Numbered from the stretch's first letter, positions 36,438 to 46,365 are shown. The stretch: 64,000 bases of DNA from Calothrix sp. PCC 7716 (GCF_019977735.1 NZ_AP025018.1:10048580-10112579), one strand, 5' to 3'. The notes: generated by a model not told the origin, from the letters alone. Numbers and translations: made by a program.

Positions 36438-37547
36438 ATGCCACAGCATACACCAGGTATATTTGGCGCCTTGCTACAACGTTCCAATAAAACTTTTGCC
36501 TTATTTGCAGCAGCAGGCTTGGGTATAAGCTTGGCGATTCCAGTTTTTGCTGCAAGCACAGTTGGCTCGGGTAATGCACCAGTTGCTCAGAAGAATCAAC
36601 TAATTGCTCAAAGGGGTGGCAGGGTTGAAATTACTTTAGTATCTTATGCAGTCACCAAAGCCGCTTACGACAAAATCATTCCTGATTTTAAAGCCCAATG
36701 GAAAAAACAAACTGGTCAAGATGTAGAAATCAAGACTAGTTACGGTGGTTCTGGTACACAAACTCGTGCCATCATTGATGGATTACAAGCTGATGTCATC
36801 AATTTAGCATTGGGTTTAGATGTCAATAGAATTCAACAATCTGGTTTAATTCAACCAGGTTGGGAAAGAGAACTTCCAAATAATGGGATAGTTACTCGTT
36901 CAGTAATAGCCTTTGAAACTCGTGAAGGTAATCCAAAAAGAATTCAAGGTTGGAAAGATTTGACGAGAAGAGATGTCAAAGTTATTACTGCAAATCCAAA
37001 AACATCAGGCGTTGCTCGTTGGAACTTCTTAGGACTATGGGGTTCTGTAATCAATACTGGTGGTAATCTAGCTGCTGCAAGGGAATATGTAACTCAGGTT
37101 TATCGTAACGTTCCAGTATTACCAAAAGACGCGCGTGAAGCAAGCGATGCGTTCTACAAAAAGAATCAAGGTGATGTACTACTGAACTACGAAAACGAAG
37201 TCATCTTAGCTGGCAAACAAGGAAAAACATCACCTTCTTACATAGTGCCTCAAGTCAACATTTCTATCGATGCACCTGTTGCAGTTGTAGACAAGGTTGT
37301 AGACAAGCGTGGAACTCGTAAAGTTGCAGAAGCCTTTGCCAAGTTCCTTTATACTCCTCAAGCGCAACGTGAATTTGCCTCAGTTGGCTTCCGTCCAGTA
37401 AACGCGACTGTAGCCAGAGAGTATCAAAAACAATTTCCTAGAGTTGCAACCCTCAAAACAGTAGCTGACTTTGGTGGTTGGGAAAACGTTCAGAAGAGAT
37501 TCTTCGCTGATGGTGCCATCTTCGACCAAATTTATACCAGACGCTAG
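36438..37547 (+). CDS. sbpA: Sulfate-binding periplasmic protein, sulfur-free
   Basis: A 369-residue binding protein. The signal segment is at about residues 20-40 (FAAAGLGISLAIPVFAA). Family marks are LVSYAVTKAAYDKIIPDF, KTSYGGSGTQTRAI, NPKTSGVARWNFLG and VGFRPVNATV. It captures sulfate or thiosulfate for CysTWA. It contains no Cys and no Met apart from the initiator, so an abundant protein made in sulfur shortage costs no sulfur after Met removal. GGAGAAG lies upstream of the ATG, and a strong terminator follows at 37596. Confidence 0.95.
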   Translation: MPQHTPGIFGALLQRSNKTFALFAAAGLGISLAIPVFAASTVGSGNAPVAQKNQLIAQRGGRVEITLVSYAVTKAAYDKIIPDFKAQWKKQTGQDVEIKTSYGGSGTQTRAIIDGLQADVINLALGLDVNRIQQSGLIQPGWERELPNNGIVTRSVIAFETREGNPKRIQGWKDLTRRDVKVITANPKTSGVARWNFLGLWGSVINTGGNLAAAREYVTQVYRNVPVLPKDAREASDAFYKKNQGDVLLNYENEVILAGKQGKTSPSYIVPQVNISIDAPVAVVDKVVDKRGTRKVAEAFAKFLYTPQAQREFASVGFRPVNATVAREYQKQFPRVATLKTVADFGGWENVQKRFFADGAIFDQIYTRR

Positions 37548-37595
37548 AATTTTCCAAATTTTCCCGTCAAATTGTTAATTTCGCCTAAATAAAGG

Positions 37596-37631
37596 AGTCA
37601 CCCTTAGATTTACTCTGAGGGTGACTTTTTT
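37596..37631 (+). terminator. Rho-independent terminator after sbpA
   Basis: Perfect 9-bp stem AGTCACCCT / AGGGTGACT, 13-nt loop, then TTTTTT. Confidence 0.9.
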
Positions 37632-37704
37632 ATGCTTTTGTAACGAAAAGCACTTACTCTTGTAATTTTTTGTGAGATCGTGCTATTTAGTTATTAATTA
37701 CACT

Positions 37705-37728
37705 AAGTTGACCGATTTACAGTAGATT
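37705..37728. promoter_or_regulatory. Sulfur-island motif, site A3
   Basis: Core TTGACCGATTTACAGTA, about 135 bp before porin 1. Confidence 0.6.
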
Positions 37729-37863
37729 AACTGTTCAGGGTGCTTTGTGGGGTTTTAGAGTTTTTTTGTGCAAGATGCCATTGCGGGAGTCCGGATGGTA
37801 ACAGGAGCGTTCGTTCGTTGATTCAAAAGTTTGTCCTATAAAGAGTGGTGTGTTGGTGAAGTT

Positions 37864-39681
37864 ATGAAAAAAGCTTTTTGGAATTTATCAATAGTATGCA
37901 GTGTTTTGGTTTTACCTTTTTTATCAGCAACGAGTGCTTTTGCTGATATCCAAGAGGAGAAGCAAGAGGAGACAGAAGCGCTTACATCATTGGATGAAAA
38001 TTCTGTTCTCGACTTTAACAAGATTGAGAGTGGTACAGCACAGGCGCCTACAGAAGAAACTGCTCAAAATCCATCTGATACGTCTACTATAGATGAGACT
38101 CCTGTGACATCTGTATCACAATTTTCGGATGTGGCACCTACAGATTGGGCTTTTCAAGCACTCCAGTCTTTGGTAGAGCGATATGGGTGTATTGCTGGAT
38201 ACCCTAATCGTACTTATCGTGGTAATCGTGCTTTAACACGCTATGAATTTGCAGCAGGGTTAAATTCTTGTTTAGAGCAAGCTACAAAATTAATTGCGTC
38301 ATCAACAAGCAACTTGGTGACAAAGCAAGATTTAGACACTATACAAAGACTAAATCAAGAGTTTCAACCAGAACTCGCTCAATTAAGAGGAAGAATAGAT
38401 AATCTTGAACAAAAGGTTGCAGAAGTTAAAGCGAGCCAGTTTTCAGCAACAACGAAACTTACGGGTGAAGTTCAGTTTGTGGTTGGAGGAGTTTTTGCAG
38501 GTAATAACGTTATTACTAAGCAACCAGCACCGCGCACTATTACATTTGCAGACCGGGTTCGTCTAGTATTAAGTAGTAGTTTCAGTGGTAAAGACCAACT
38601 ACGTTTAACACTCTCAGGTGGAAATATTACAACTTTGGGTGGTGTTCCTAATCCTAGAGGCAATTTTTCCAATCCTCTTAGTTCAAGTAATCCGACTGGT
38701 GGGATTTTTGGAACTTTTGACGGGAGAACTGCCGATAATGCTAGTCCAGCTTTTGGCGCCAATCAACTTGCTCTCGGTGGTATTCGTTATCGGTTCCCAC
38801 TTAGTGATAATACCCAATTTAATGTTTTTGCTCAGTCGGATGGCGCTTTAGAGATTGGATTATCTGGACCAACTAACCCATTTTTTGAAGGGTCTGCTGC
38901 AAACGGGATTTCACGATTCTCACGTCGGAATATGGTGTATAACTATGGAGATACTGGTCCCGGAATTGCCATACTGCATAAATTCAATAAGCAGTTTGAA
39001 TTGGGAGTATCTTATAGTGCCCCTAATGGTGATAATCCCACACCTAATAATGGCTTGTTTACAGGTAGATATGTTGCCTTTGGACAGCTAACATACTTTT
39101 CCCCTAGTCGGGATTTTCGATTTGCTTTAAGTTATGCCAACACATACAGTCCACCAGGAACTCTAGGTCAAGGTGGAACTAACTTTGGCCCTGCTGCTGG
39201 TAGTAATTTGGCAAACAGCACTATCTCAACTAACCTTCAAAATGCCGCAAATGGGATTGTTGATAAAGGAACAGTAGGAAATCTTTATGGGATTGGAGCT
39301 TTTTATAAGTTGAGTCCAAAGTTTGCAGTCAATGGTTTTGTCGGTTATTCTTCACACCGTTTTTTGGAACACGGTGATGCTGATGTTTGGAACTGGGGTG
39401 TTGGACTATCATTCCCTGACTTGGGTAAAGAAGGTAGTTTAGGAGGCCTTTTTGTTGGTATGGCGCCAAAACTAACTTCACTTAGTAGAAATGTAGATTT
39501 GGGAGCAGGTCGAGGACAAGCAGATAAAGATACCTCGCTTCACGTTGAGGGATGGTATCAGTACCAACTCACCGATAGTATTGCCATTACACCAGGTTTC
39601 ATTTGGATAACTGCTCCCAACTCTGATGAAAGCAATCCTGATGCTGTGATTGGTTGGTTACGTACTACTTTTAGATTTTAA
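37864..39681 (+). CDS. SLH-domain outer-membrane porin (porin 1)
   Basis: About 605 residues from ATG 37864 (MKKAFWNLS), which begins a proper signal peptide; the frame also opens at 37831. Order: signal peptide, acidic linker, SLH domain (FSDVAPTDWAFQALQSLVER...YGCIAGYPNRTYRGNRALTRYEFAAGLNSCL), coiled coil (LAQLRGRIDNLEQKVAEVKA), then an OprB/Som-type beta barrel ending in Phe (LRTTFRF). It lets small anions through the outer membrane. The mature part has only two Cys and two Met, and the common SLH Met (RAMTRYEF) is Leu. It stands between sbpA and a sulfonate transporter. Confidence 0.92.
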   Translation: MKKAFWNLSIVCSVLVLPFLSATSAFADIQEEKQEETEALTSLDENSVLDFNKIESGTAQAPTEETAQNPSDTSTIDETPVTSVSQFSDVAPTDWAFQALQSLVERYGCIAGYPNRTYRGNRALTRYEFAAGLNSCLEQATKLIASSTSNLVTKQDLDTIQRLNQEFQPELAQLRGRIDNLEQKVAEVKASQFSATTKLTGEVQFVVGGVFAGNNVITKQPAPRTITFADRVRLVLSSSFSGKDQLRLTLSGGNITTLGGVPNPRGNFSNPLSSSNPTGGIFGTFDGRTADNASPAFGANQLALGGIRYRFPLSDNTQFNVFAQSDGALEIGLSGPTNPFFEGSAANGISRFSRRNMVYNYGDTGPGIAILHKFNKQFELGVSYSAPNGDNPTPNNGLFTGRYVAFGQLTYFSPSRDFRFALSYANTYSPPGTLGQGGTNFGPAAGSNLANSTISTNLQNAANGIVDKGTVGNLYGIGAFYKLSPKFAVNGFVGYSSHRFLEHGDADVWNWGVGLSFPDLGKEGSLGGLFVGMAPKLTSLSRNVDLGAGRGQADKDTSLHVEGWYQYQLTDSIAITPGFIWITAPNSDESNPDAVIGWLRTTFRF

Positions 39682-39698
39682 GCCAATTTTTTATCGAT

Positions 39699-39730
39699 AT
39701 AATACTGTAAATCGATAAATTTACAGTATT
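39699..39730. promoter_or_regulatory. Sulfur-island motif, site A4, and inverted repeat
   Basis: Perfect 12-bp arms AATACTGTAAAT (39701-39712) and ATTTACAGTATT (39719-39730) around CGATAA. The complementary strand reads ATTTATCGATTTACAGTA, the island motif. It lies 18 bp after the porin 1 stop and 27 bp before the sulfonate-binding gene, so it may be operator, terminator or both. Confidence 0.6.
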
Positions 39731-39756
39731 ATATTTTTAATAGGGGGCAAACAAAA

Positions 39757-40821
39757 ATGATTAACCAACTTTTTCAAAGAGTAACAGCGCGGTTACGGGG
39801 ATGGAGGTTATTAACTATTCCATTTCTTGGCGCCTTTGTTACTGGTTTATGTCTTAGCCTGTTATTTGCTGCTTGCACGGCTAACAACGCAAGTAATACA
39901 AATACTGTGTCTGCTAATAATTCAAATCAGACCAAAGCATCAGTAGTAAGATTTGGTTATCAAAAATCATTGATTTTACTAAAAAGCAAAGGAGTATTAG
40001 AAAAGCGTCTTCAACCAGAAGGAGTAAAAGTACAGTGGATAGAGTTTCCTGCTGGGCCACAGCTTTTAGAAGCATTGAACGTAGGCAGCATTGACTTTGG
40101 ACACACAGGAGAAACACCACCAATTTTCGCTCAAGCAGCAGGAGCAGCATTAACATATATAGCAGGAATTGCACCTAGTCCTGCAAGTCAAGCTATTCTT
40201 ATACCGCAAGACTCACAAGTAAAAACCATTGCTGACCTCAAAGGTAAAAAAATAGCTTTACAAAAAGCTTCTAGCGCTCATTACTTGCTCGTGCAACTTC
40301 TTGAAAAAGCAGGATTGAAATATACTGATGTTCAACCTGTGTTTTTGCCACCAGCAGACGCGCGCGCGGCTTTAGTCAAAGGTAGCATTGATGCATGGGC
40401 AATTTGGGATCCCTTCTTTGCTGCTGCTGAGAAATCAGTTAATGCTCGTGTGTTAGCAACAGGTGAAGGACTTAATAAACAGGGGGGATACTATCTAGCT
40501 TCCCGAAATTTCGCGACCAATAATAAACCAACAATCAAAGCAATATTAGAAGAAATCAAAGCTTTAGAAGATTGGTCAAATCAAAACCGAGATGCTGTTG
40601 CAGAAACTCTTTCACATGTACTAGGTATAGATTTAGACACCATGAAAAAAGCTACGCAAAGAAAACAATTTGGTGTTGTGCCTATAGATAATAATTTAAT
40701 TCAAGTTCAACAACAAGTTGCTGATAAATTTTACGAGTTAAAATTGCTACCCAAGCAAGTCAATATCAAAGAAGCAACACTGGCGCCAGAGCAGTACGCA
40801 GCATTTACACCAACAACATAA
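39757..40821 (+). CDS. ssuA: Sulfonate ABC transporter substrate-binding lipoprotein (SsuA-like 1)
   Basis: A 354-residue NMT1/SsuA-type binding protein. The N-terminus has a signal with lipobox LLFAAC, then VRFGYQKSLILLKSKG, EFPAGPQLLEALNVGSIDFGHTGETPPIFAQAAG and DLKGKKIALQKASSAHYLL. It captures aliphatic sulfonates. The mature protein keeps one Met and the lipid-bearing Cys. The ATPase and permease genes follow on the same strand. Confidence 0.9.
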   Translation: MINQLFQRVTARLRGWRLLTIPFLGAFVTGLCLSLLFAACTANNASNTNTVSANNSNQTKASVVRFGYQKSLILLKSKGVLEKRLQPEGVKVQWIEFPAGPQLLEALNVGSIDFGHTGETPPIFAQAAGAALTYIAGIAPSPASQAILIPQDSQVKTIADLKGKKIALQKASSAHYLLVQLLEKAGLKYTDVQPVFLPPADARAALVKGSIDAWAIWDPFFAAAEKSVNARVLATGEGLNKQGGYYLASRNFATNNKPTIKAILEEIKALEDWSNQNRDAVAETLSHVLGIDLDTMKKATQRKQFGVVPIDNNLIQVQQQVADKFYELKLLPKQVNIKEATLAPEQYAAFTPTT

Positions 40822-40864
40822 TAATGATGCTTGTATTTTCCACATAATTATGTCAAACTTAAAT

Positions 40865-40898
40865 AAAATACGGTATCTATACTGATTAACCGTATTTT
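40865..40898. promoter_or_regulatory. AAAATACGGT...ACCGTATTTT inverted repeat before ssuB
   Basis: Perfect 10-bp arms (40865-40874 and 40889-40898) with a 14-bp spacer, about 70 bp before ssuB. The right half with flank GATTAACCGTATTTTA recurs at 51688 before the FAD-oxidoreductase gene. Confidence 0.55.
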
Positions 40899-40969
40899 AA
40901 TTTCAAGATACGGATATCGGAGTCAGTAAGTGAATAAGTAAAATCTTAGAAAATTAAGAGGTTAAGGTA

Positions 40970-41761
40970 ATGACGACTGAAGCACGTGGAATGCGGTTAC
41001 AACTTCATTCTTTGACAAAATCTTTCGGTGCCAAGACGGTCTTGAGAGGAGTTGAGGTAGACATTGATGAAGGTGAGTTTGTAGCTATTGTCGGTCGTAG
41101 TGGTTGTGGTAAAAGCACAATGTTACGTTTGATTGCAGGACTAGAGGCACCGACTACAGGTAATGTGGCGTTGAATGGAAAAGTGTCGCATCAAAAAATT
41201 AATCCGGCAGTTCGGATGATGTTTCAAGACCCGCGACTATTACCGTGGGAAAGAGTATTATCGAATGTTGAATTAGGTTTAGTTGGCGCCAACTCAAAGG
41301 TTTATTCTAAACAAATGGCGTTGCAGGTATTACGTGCAGTCGGTTTAGAAGATAGAGCTGACGAGTGGCCTTCTGTATTATCTGGTGGACAACGACAAAG
41401 GGTAGCGTTAGCAAGAGCGTTAGCAAGTAGACCTTCACTGTTGCTTTTGGATGAGCCGTTGGGAGCATTGGACGCACTAACCAGAATTGAAATGCAGCAA
41501 TTATTAGAAAATTTGTGGAAAGAACAAGGATTTACAGCGCTATTAATAACCCATGATGTTGAAGAAGCTGTAGTACTAGCAGACCGAGTAATTTTGGTAG
41601 AAAACGGTCAAATTGGTTTGGATGTAGAAATTAATATTCCGCGTCCGCGCGTTCGAGGTGATGTAGTACTTGCTCAAACTGTAGAGAATATTTTACATCG
41701 AGTGATGGCTAAACCAGAAGATTCTTTACAGACACAATTTACAAATCGAATAAGTGCATAA
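40970..41761 (+). CDS. ssuB: Sulfonate ABC transporter ATPase (SsuB-like 1)
   Basis: A 263-residue ATPase. Walker [10 protein letters not shown] (about 42-50), Q-loop [17 protein letters not shown], signature [16 protein letters not shown], Walker [16 protein letters not shown] and switch ITHDVEEAV are of the SsuB/TauB type. It follows ssuA after a 148-bp gap with its own candidate operator; ssuC follows 27 bp later. Confidence 0.92.
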   Translation: MTTEARGMRLQLHSLTKSFGAKTVLRGVEVDIDEGEFVAIVGRSGCGKSTMLRLIAGLEAPTTGNVALNGKVSHQKINPAVRMMFQDPRLLPWERVLSNVELGLVGANSKVYSKQMALQVLRAVGLEDRADEWPSVLSGGQRQRVALARALASRPSLLLLDEPLGALDALTRIEMQQLLENLWKEQGFTALLITHDVEEAVVLADRVILVENGQIGLDVEINIPRPRVRGDVVLAQTVENILHRVMAKPEDSLQTQFTNRISA

Positions 41762-41788
41762 TAGTCTACATTAAAATTTTGGATTTAT

Positions 41789-42631
41789 ATGAAAATATAT
41801 TCTGCAAGTGAAACCTTAAGACCAAAGGGTAAGAAACCAAGGTTTTCTCAATCTGATTTTCTAAATAATCGCTCTATTCAAGCAATTATCCCTTGGGTTG
41901 TACCTGTATCAATTCTAGTGTTTTGGCAGTTCTTTTCTTCTATTGGTTTAATTCCCACTCGAATACTACCTTCGCCTTTAGGAGTATTAAGTGCTGCAAT
42001 CAAGTTAGCTCAAACGGGTGAATTGTTTAGAAATATTACAATTAGTGCAACGCGCGCGATATCTGGGTTTGTGCTTGGGGGATTAATTGGATTTTGTTTA
42101 GGTTTAATTAATGGTATTTCTCCGATAGCAGAAAAACTTTTAGATACATCAATACAGATGTTACGTAATATTCCGAATTTAGCATTGATACCGCTGGTAA
42201 TATTATGGTTTGGAATAGGAGATGAAGCAAGATTATTTCTTGTATCATTAGGTGTAATGTTTCCTATATATTTAAATACATTTCATGGAATCCGCAGTGT
42301 AGATGCGGGACTAATAGAAATGGGAAGAATTTACGGTTTAAGCGCGTGGGGTTTATTTTGGCGAGTTATCCTACCAGGAGCAATGTCTTCCATCTTGGTA
42401 GGAGTTCGCTTTTCACTAGGTATTATGTGGTTAACATTGATAGTTGCAGAAACCATAGCTGCTGACTCTGGTATTGGTTACATGGCAATGAACGCGCGAG
42501 AATTTATGCAAACTGATGTTGTTGTTTTGAGTATCTTATTGTATGCGTTGTTCGGGAAGTTGGCAGATATTATCGCGCGGAGATTAGAGAAACATTGGTT
42601 ACAATGGAACCCCAACTATGCGAAAGCCTAA
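41789..42631 (+). CDS. ssuC: Sulfonate ABC transporter permease (SsuC-like 1)
   Basis: A 280-residue permease with six membrane helices. Marks are IPWVVPVSILVFWQFFSSIGLIP, RNIPNLALIPLVILWFGIGD and ETIAADSGIGYMAMNAREFMQTD, typical of SsuC/TauC. It is convergent with ssuD, with a hairpin repeat at 42677-42706 between them. Confidence 0.92.
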   Translation: MKIYSASETLRPKGKKPRFSQSDFLNNRSIQAIIPWVVPVSILVFWQFFSSIGLIPTRILPSPLGVLSAAIKLAQTGELFRNITISATRAISGFVLGGLIGFCLGLINGISPIAEKLLDTSIQMLRNIPNLALIPLVILWFGIGDEARLFLVSLGVMFPIYLNTFHGIRSVDAGLIEMGRIYGLSAWGLFWRVILPGAMSSILVGVRFSLGIMWLTLIVAETIAADSGIGYMAMNAREFMQTDVVVLSILLYALFGKLADIIARRLEKHWLQWNPNYAKA

Positions 42632-42676
42632 CCGTAATAAGCACTTTAGTGCTTCTCATTAATGCCTCTCATCCAA

Positions 42677-42706
42677 AGGGGCGGGCAAGGATGCCCACCC
42701 CACAAG
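42677..42706. repeat. GGGCAAGGATGCCC hairpin repeat, copy 1
   Basis: ggggcgggcaaggatgcccac and following cccac form a stem around GGGCAAGGATGCCC. It lies between convergent ssuC and ssuD. Relatives are at 43927, 52170 and 60583. Confidence 0.8.
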
Positions 42707-42712
42707 ATAATT

Positions 42713-43858
42713 TTAATCCACAGTTACTTGCTGTTTCGGAAACTCTCTATTCCCAACGACTTCACCAAACGGACTTAATACTTGTTGTTGTTCAATTTCT
42801 GGGAGGTTTTCCAAAGGTAAAAGCGGGAAAAGCAACTCAGCAACTCTATACGCTTCCTCTAAATGCGGATAACCTGAGAAGATAAAGCTATCAATTCCCA
42901 AGTCTGCATATTCCAATATTCTTTTCCGCACAGTATCCGGGGCGCCAACTAATGCTGTTCCGGCGCCACCACGTACCAACCCAATACCTGCCCACAAATT
43001 CGGGCTAATTTCCAAAGATTCTTTACTACCGTTATGTAAATCTTTCATTCGACTTTGCCCAACTGAGTCCATACGTGCATATGCTTGTTGAGCTTTGCTA
43101 ATTGCTTCTTCATCTACATAACGAATCAAATCGTTGGCTGCATCCCAAGCTTGACTTTCTGTTTCTCTGACTATTACATGCAAGCGAATACCAAAACGCA
43201 ACGTTCTACCAGTAGCTTCAGCGAGTCGGCGCACCGAAGCAATCTTAGCAGCTACTTGGTCGGGTGGTTCACCCCATGTTAAATATACATCTACATGCTT
43301 TGCTGCTATTTCTTGGGCGATAGGTGAAGACCCACCGAACCACAACGGTGGATAAGGTTTTTGCACTGGAGGGAATAATATCTTGCCACCATCTATGTTT
43401 AAATAATCACCTTGAAAGTTTGTTACCTCTCCTGCTGCTATCCGGCGCCATACTGTTAAAAATTCATCTGTTTGCTTATAGCGGTCATCGTGATCTAGAT
43501 GTACTCCATCACCTGCTAATTCTACAGGGTCGCCTCCTGTAACTACATTAATTAGTAATCTGCCGTTAGAAACTCTGTCAAATGTTGCTGCCATTCTTGC
43601 TGCTACTCCAGGTGACATTAACCCTGGACGTATTGCCACTAAGAAGCGCATCTTTTTTGTATGTGTTACCAATGTTGACGCCAAAACCCAAGCGTCTTCA
43701 CATGAACGTCCTGTTGGTAATAAGGCGCCTGCAAACCCTAATTGGTCTACAGCTTGCGCTATCTGGCGCCAGTAATCAAAATTTGCCGCGCGTCCACCTA
43801 TTGCTGTACCAAGGTAGCGTCCGTCACCATGTGTGGGAATAAACCAAAGTAGTTGCAT
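42713..43858 (-). CDS. ssuD: FMNH2-dependent alkanesulfonate monooxygenase
   Basis: A 381-residue bacterial-luciferase-fold enzyme that oxidises C1-type and longer alkanesulfonates to aldehyde plus sulfite using reduced flavin. It begins [17 protein letters not shown], with [34 protein letters not shown] and the active-site segment [13 protein letters not shown]. Full length for SsuD. No flavin reductase gene (ssuE) is seen nearby. Sulfur residues are not eliminated here (six Met, one Cys). An island-type motif lies about 35-55 bp upstream. Confidence 0.93.
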   Translation of the reverse strand: MQLLWFIPTHGDGRYLGTAIGGRAANFDYWRQIAQAVDQLGFAGALLPTGRSCEDAWVLASTLVTHTKKMRFLVAIRPGLMSPGVAARMAATFDRVSNGRLLINVVTGGDPVELAGDGVHLDHDDRYKQTDEFLTVWRRIAAGEVTNFQGDYLNIDGGKILFPPVQKPYPPLWFGGSSPIAQEIAAKHVDVYLTWGEPPDQVAAKIASVRRLAEATGRTLRFGIRLHVIVRETESQAWDAANDLIRYVDEEAISKAQQAYARMDSVGQSRMKDLHNGSKESLEISPNLWAGIGLVRGGAGTALVGAPDTVRKRILEYADLGIDSFIFSGYPHLEEAYRVAELLFPLLPLENLPEIEQQQVLSPFGEVVGNREFPKQQVTVD

Positions 43859-43890
43859 AAACCCTATATTTTAACTGATTTAATTATACG

Positions 43891-43912
43891 GTATGTTTAT
43901 CGGTAAATCGTA
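43891..43912. promoter_or_regulatory. Sulfur-island motif, weak site A5, before ssuD
   Basis: On the minus strand reads ATTTACCGATAAACATAC; it keeps ACCGATAAA but not the AGTA part. TACGGT at 43887 overlaps it. Confidence 0.4.
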
Positions 43913-43926
43913 TTAAAAGATTATTA

Positions 43927-44053
43927 TGGGACGGGCAAGGATGCCCGTTCCACAAGAGCATCCCACAAGAGCATCCCACAAGAGCATCCCACAAGAAACT
44001 TCCTACAAGAAACTTCCTACAAGAAACTTCCTACAAGAAACTTCCTACAAGAT
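43927..44053. repeat. Hairpin repeat followed by 13/14-bp tandem repeats
   Basis: A GGGCAAGGATGCCC element (43927-43955) runs into about three copies of cacaagagcatcc and then about four copies of ctacaagaaacttc, ending at ctacaag. The tandem array seems to have grown from the hairpin's flank (ccacaag). It lies between ssuD and the next binding-protein gene; slippage there should vary between strains. Confidence 0.9.
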
Positions 44054-44066
44054 GGGGTTTTGCTAG

Positions 44067-45116
44067 TTATAGTTGACCTAGACGTTTAGGTGTGATGGCT
44101 CTTAGTAGTTGAGGGGAAGGTACGGCGTCTCTGATATCTACCTTACGAGGGATGATTTTTTCTTGGAAATAGAAGTCTGCAACACGCTGTTGTTCGGCAA
44201 TGATAGAAGGTGTTAGGGGTCTTAAGCGACGGACGGCTCGACGCGCGACTGTTTCTAAAACTAATGCGTCAATTTTTAGTTCGGGTGCAAAAGCTCTAGC
44301 AACTTCACCTGGGTTTTTATCAGACCATTCTCCAGCTTTGTCTGCTTCTTCTAAAAATACTCGCACTAATTCTGGATTTTCGGCAACAAATTCACGTCTA
44401 GCAATGTAAAATCCACCCAAGGTGTTAATGCCCGCTGCATTTCTCAGATTGCGAATAGGAATGCTTTTTTCTACAAGTGCTAAAAATGGGTCGCCACCTA
44501 CCCAAACCTCAACTTTGTTTTGAATGAAGGCGTCGCGCGCTTCGGATGGGGTTAAACCAACTACTTGAACGTCACTAATTTTTAAGCCTACCTCTCTCAA
44601 TGCTCTTGCTAATAAATAGTGTGCATTAGAACCTCTTTGAAAGGCAACTTTCTTGCCTTTAATATCTGATAATTTTTTAATTGGAGAGTTGGCTCTAACG
44701 ATAATACCTTGGTTTGCACCTTTACTAGGTCTACGTCCAGCAATATAGATAATTTCTTTTAAGCCTGCGGCTTGGGAAAATATTGGCGGTGTTTCTCCAA
44801 CTGTACCAATATCTACTCTATTGGCATTCATTGATTCTATTAATTGCGGTCCTGCTGGAAATGGTCCAATCCAGTTTACAGTTACGCCTAATGCTTTAAA
44901 ACGTGGCTCTACAGTTTTTCTGATTTTAACTACATCTCCAGATGTTTGATAAGCCAAGTTAATAACTTTAGACTTAAATCTGGGCTTTGTCTGCGCTTGA
45001 GTCGTTTGTACCAAGGCGCCTGTCAAAGGAGTTGATAGGGCAAATAATCCCACTACTGCATATTGAACAATGCGCTTTAAGGCTGTGCGACGCTGCGGTA
45101 AGAATGGAATTTTCAT
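44067..45116 (-). CDS. Sulfonate ABC transporter substrate-binding protein (SsuA-like 2)
   Basis: A 349-residue SsuA/NMT1-type binding protein with a signal peptide ending near TTQAQT. Marks are INLAYQTSGDVVKIRK, GPFPAGPQLIESMNANRVDIGTVGETPPIFSQAAG and DIKGKKVAFQRGSNAHYLLARAL. It has no Cys and only one internal Met. No ATPase or permease is adjacent on this strand, so it must share SsuBC. Specificity probably differs from the other two binding proteins. Confidence 0.88.
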   Translation of the reverse strand: MKIPFLPQRRTALKRIVQYAVVGLFALSTPLTGALVQTTQAQTKPRFKSKVINLAYQTSGDVVKIRKTVEPRFKALGVTVNWIGPFPAGPQLIESMNANRVDIGTVGETPPIFSQAAGLKEIIYIAGRRPSKGANQGIIVRANSPIKKLSDIKGKKVAFQRGSNAHYLLARALREVGLKISDVQVVGLTPSEARDAFIQNKVEVWVGGDPFLALVEKSIPIRNLRNAAGINTLGGFYIARREFVAENPELVRVFLEEADKAGEWSDKNPGEVARAFAPELKIDALVLETVARRAVRRLRPLTPSIIAEQQRVADFYFQEKIIPRKVDIRDAVPSPQLLRAITPKRLGQL

Positions 45117-45388
45117 GGTTTTTATGAAAGCTAGTTTAGGTTGGTTTCAGACTTGCGTTTGCTTCCCGTGAACTAGAACACCGATTCAATTTCATTTTTA
45201 TCGGCAGAGACACCATGATAAATGTATTTAATTAACAATTTTTAACACCAATTTTCTACTATTGATGCTGTGTTCTATTTAATGTGGTTGGGAACTCTGT
45301 TAATTGCTTTAATGATTCGACAAACACTTTGGTCTTATATTGATGTTTATCTTCACCAAATCATTAGCAATATTTTTAAGAAAAAATT

Positions 45389-45460
45389 GTCATTCTGAAC
45401 GTAGCGAAGAATCTAAAAATCCGCTGCAAATAGAGATGCTTCACTACGTTCAGCATGACA
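45389..45460. repeat. TGTCATTCTGA...CAGCATGACA inverted repeat
   Basis: About 72 bp with imperfectly complementary ends (tgtcattctgaacgtagcga / tcactacgttcagcatgaca). It is of the dispersed family also at 55643-55718 and lies in the gap 45117-45473, where nothing else is recognised. Confidence 0.8.
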
Positions 45461-45473
45461 TTTAACATACTTA

Positions 45474-46337
45474 CTAAAAAGGACGACTACCTGCAAGGCT
45501 AACTCTGTGTAAGACTCTTCGTTCGGAAGGGTCAAATGCTTCGCGATAATGTAGAGTAGCTTGGTTATCCCAGTAAACAATATCACCCACTGACCATTTA
45601 TGTTGATAATAGAATTGTGGCTGATTTAAATGTTTACGTAATCGTTCAATTAGTGCGGCGCCTTCTTGTGGTTCTAAGCCAACAATTTCAACTTCAGTTG
45701 CAGCATCCAAATATAAATGCTTTTTGCCGCTTTCTGGATGTGTTCTAACTAAAGGATGAGGGAAAACAGGACTAATTAGGGGTATAGTGTTATCTAAGCG
45801 GTAAGGTTTTCTCGGTTCGTTGCGGTCGTGTAAAAACGGGTTGTAGGTAATTAATTGTAAATTTGCTATCTCGTTTTTGGTGGTTTCGTCTAAAGTTTCA
45901 TAGGCTAAATTGGTATTTAACCAGTAAGTATTGCCACCTACAGAAGGTATTTCTAAGGCGTAAAGTAATGAACCACTCGAAGGATAAGGCGTCCATTTAT
46001 GGTCTGAATGAAAGGTCAGTTCGCCTGTTCCTGTATATCCTCCATCAACGTTTGAGACGGGAATTATTACTGGAGTTACTCCTGGTTGAGATGCTAATAC
46101 TGGAGTTTCATCTGATGGGACAAATAGTGAGCCAAAGTAAAAGGCAAAATTCAAAAACTGTTGATCAGTCAGCTTTTGTTCTTTAAATATCAAGATGTGG
46201 TAATCGCGCAAAGCTTGTTTTAGTTGCAAAATTTTTTCTGGCGCCACTGCTTGACCTGCATCTAGTCCGGTAACAACGGCACCTAGTGGTGCATTGAGAG
46301 GAGTAATTTTAAATTCTATTGCGGTTGCTGTAGACAT
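45474..46337 (-). CDS. TauD-like Fe(II)/2-oxoglutarate sulfonate dioxygenase, sulfur-free
   Basis: A 287-residue TauD/AtsK-family dioxygenase. Iron ligands are His110 and Asp112 (TFHSDHKW) and His263 (ATLHYREA); Arg278 (VLHRVSLAG) should bind 2-oxoglutarate, at the same 15-residue spacing from the distal His as in TauD. It releases sulfite from taurine, other sulfonates or sulfate esters. Apart from the initiator it has no Met, and it has no Cys at all. It follows the binding-protein gene after 28 bp as an operon. Confidence 0.9.
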   Translation of the reverse strand: MSTATAIEFKITPLNAPLGAVVTGLDAGQAVAPEKILQLKQALRDYHILIFKEQKLTDQQFLNFAFYFGSLFVPSDETPVLASQPGVTPVIIPVSNVDGGYTGTGELTFHSDHKWTPYPSSGSLLYALEIPSVGGNTYWLNTNLAYETLDETTKNEIANLQLITYNPFLHDRNEPRKPYRLDNTIPLISPVFPHPLVRTHPESGKKHLYLDAATEVEIVGLEPQEGAALIERLRKHLNQPQFYYQHKWSVGDIVYWDNQATLHYREAFDPSERRVLHRVSLAGSRPF

Positions 46338-46365
46338 GATTTTTCCCTAATTTTGTACGAAATAT

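Noticed and set aside
42595-42885. 96-codon plus-strand frame across the ssuC/ssuD junction
   Set aside because: It runs through a hairpin repeat and into the antisense of ssuD; no family similarity.
43950-44053. CRISPR-like array
   Set aside because: Units are 13-14 bp, contiguous and without spacers; no cas genes in the window.
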